DNA from: Phycisphaerae bacterium
GTDB taxonomy: Bacteria; Planctomycetota; Phycisphaerae; UBA1845; Fen-1342
Direction: 5' to 3'
DNA length: 5,433 nucleotides
NCBI GenBank assembly: GCA_016935035.1
Contig: JAFGRR010000694.1
Location: 1 to 5,433, forward strand
This document shows positions 4,472-5,433 of the stretch, piece by piece. The translations under genes were made by a program, and so were the position numbers. Every line of letters starts with the position of its first letter. Positions within the stretch are counted from its first letter, which is position 1. The notes under the pieces were generated by a model. The model did no database searches and had not been told where the DNA came from. It saw nothing but the letters and a program-made list of their open reading frames with translations.

Positions 4472-5433
4472 TCACCAGCCGCCTTTGCGGGCGAAGGGGT
4501 TGCCGTTGCCGCGGACGCCTTCTACTTTGACTTGGGTGGCGAGGGTGCGGGCTAGTTCTATGCCCATGGCGCAGACGTCGGGGGCGTCGTCGTGGCGGGA
4601 TTTGGGGAAGTCGAGGAATTGACGCTCGATCTCGGGAGCGAGCGCCGGGGGCAGGCGGAACGTGCCGTTTTCGTAGAAGGCTGAACTGCCTTCGATGCGG
4701 GCACGCTTGTTGGCGGTGGTGCGCAGCGCGACCACCGGCAGATAAACACCGAGGCGGTTGCCGGTGTCTTCCAGAATCTCCTTCAGCGCGACCTGGTAGG
4801 CGACAGTTTCGATGCCGATGCGCACGGGGCGCCAGGCTTCGAAGGTGGCGATGATGCGTTTGACCTGCTCTACGATGCCGACGCGTTCGAGCGTCAGTTC
4901 GCGGGTGTAGATGGTGCCGGTCTCGGGGTCGACGCTGCCGACCCAGATGGCGAAGTAGTCGCCGCCGCTGACACCCGTGGCCGGATCGACCGCCATCAGC
5001 GTCACGAGCCGATCCTCGGGCAGTTCGTCGAGGTTATAGCGTCGCAGCCACTCCTCGCGGAAGATGCGGATCGAATCATCGATCGGGTTGGCCTGATACT
5101 CCTGTTCGAAGGCCAGCGTGCCGACGCGTTCGCGTTCGACGTCGAGCCGCTCGACCGGCCAGCGTCCGGGCCAGAGCGCGACGCGGTAGTATTTGCCGTC
5201 CGCGCGTTGCTCGGCTTCGAGCGCGCGGTATACGCGATAATCCCAGCGCGGCCAGCGTTTACGGTCGCGCAGATTCGCCAGCAGCGAATCGTGATGGATT
5301 ATCGAGCCGAGCACGATCACTTGTCCGTCCGGCGCCAGGGCCGGCAGGACCACCCGCCGCAGCCAGTGTTCGAGCTTCTGCCGCTGCTCGGGGGACTGTA
5401 CGTGCTCGTCCTTTTCGATGTCGTCGCAGATGA
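4472..5433 (-). CDS. Phage terminase large subunit, partial (N-terminal ATPase part cut by window end)
   Basis: The large terminase is the packaging motor and nuclease that translocates phage DNA into procapsids and cuts it. The minus-strand frame is open to the last base, so the gene continues outside; a GTG at 5353-5351 is only an internal codon. The visible 319 residues begin in the ATPase domain with a Walker B-like ICDDIEKDE, then a coupling-motif-like VIVLGSIIHHDSLL. The C-terminal RNase H-fold nuclease shows LMAVDPATG with its metal-binding Asp (4985-4987), IGIETVAYQ with Glu (4808-4810), and SRHDDAPD with the third acidic cluster around 4580-4591. These fit terminases of the TIGR01630/COG5362 type as I recall them. 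The reading frame looks intact and all three acidic sites remain, so it need not be a decayed remnant. It converges on the three-gene cassette, and no portal gene follows it, unlike the usual phage order. Confidence 0.88.
   Translation of the reverse strand, partial: ICDDIEKDEHVQSPEQRQKLEHWLRRVVLPALAPDGQVIVLGSIIHHDSLLANLRDRKRWPRWDYRVYRALEAEQRADGKYYRVALWPGRWPVERLDVERERVGTLAFEQEYQANPIDDSIRIFREEWLRRYNLDELPEDRLVTLMAVDPATGVSGGDYFAIWVGSVDPETGTIYTRELTLERVGIVEQVKRIIATFEAWRPVRIGIETVAYQVALKEILEDTGNRLGVYLPVVALRTTANKRARIEGSSAFYENGTFRLPPALAPEIERQFLDFPKSRHDDAPDVCAMGIELARTLATQVKVEGVRGNGNPFARKGGW

Overview
The window is GC-rich bacterial DNA. The lineage cannot be fixed from sequence alone. The tRNA has no encoded CCA end, and the tnaA-to-tRNA gap carries palindromic GTCAGG/CCTGAC repeats of a kind I associate with Planctomycetota-type genomes. 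That placement is a low-confidence guess. No ribosomal RNA or other strong marker is present.

Left part (1-1928), plus strand: the end of a multi-spanning membrane protein of unknown role is followed after 38 nt by a complete, apparently intact PLP-dependent tryptophanase. Its specificity residues point to tryptophan rather than tyrosine as substrate. Neither a TnaC-like leader nor a TnaB-like permease is visible next to it.

Middle part (1929-2745): this stretch contains no protein gene that I can support. It holds an imperfect inverted repeat pair, a short tandem repeat, further perfect stems, a likely promoter, a well-formed tRNA-Lys(CTT), its 14-bp terminator hairpin, and then about 320 nt of mostly featureless DNA ending in the ribosome binding site of the next gene.

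Right part (2746-4417), plus strand: three small genes are joined by two 4-nt ATGA stop/start overlaps. The first resembles the sporadically distributed, uncharacterised TIGR04255 family. The other two are short proteins with strong-looking motifs but no function I can name. The stretch is visibly less GC-rich than tnaA, which suggests horizontal acquisition. It is the best candidate here for an undescribed system.

Far right (4472-5433), minus strand: the C-terminal part of a phage terminase large subunit converges on the trio. Its open frame runs off the window end. No portal or other virion gene follows it, so a phage-derived region with a broken or unusual gene order borders the trio. A tRNA, an atypical-composition cassette and a phage packaging gene in a row suggest a genomic island, but no integrase or duplicated attachment site is seen.
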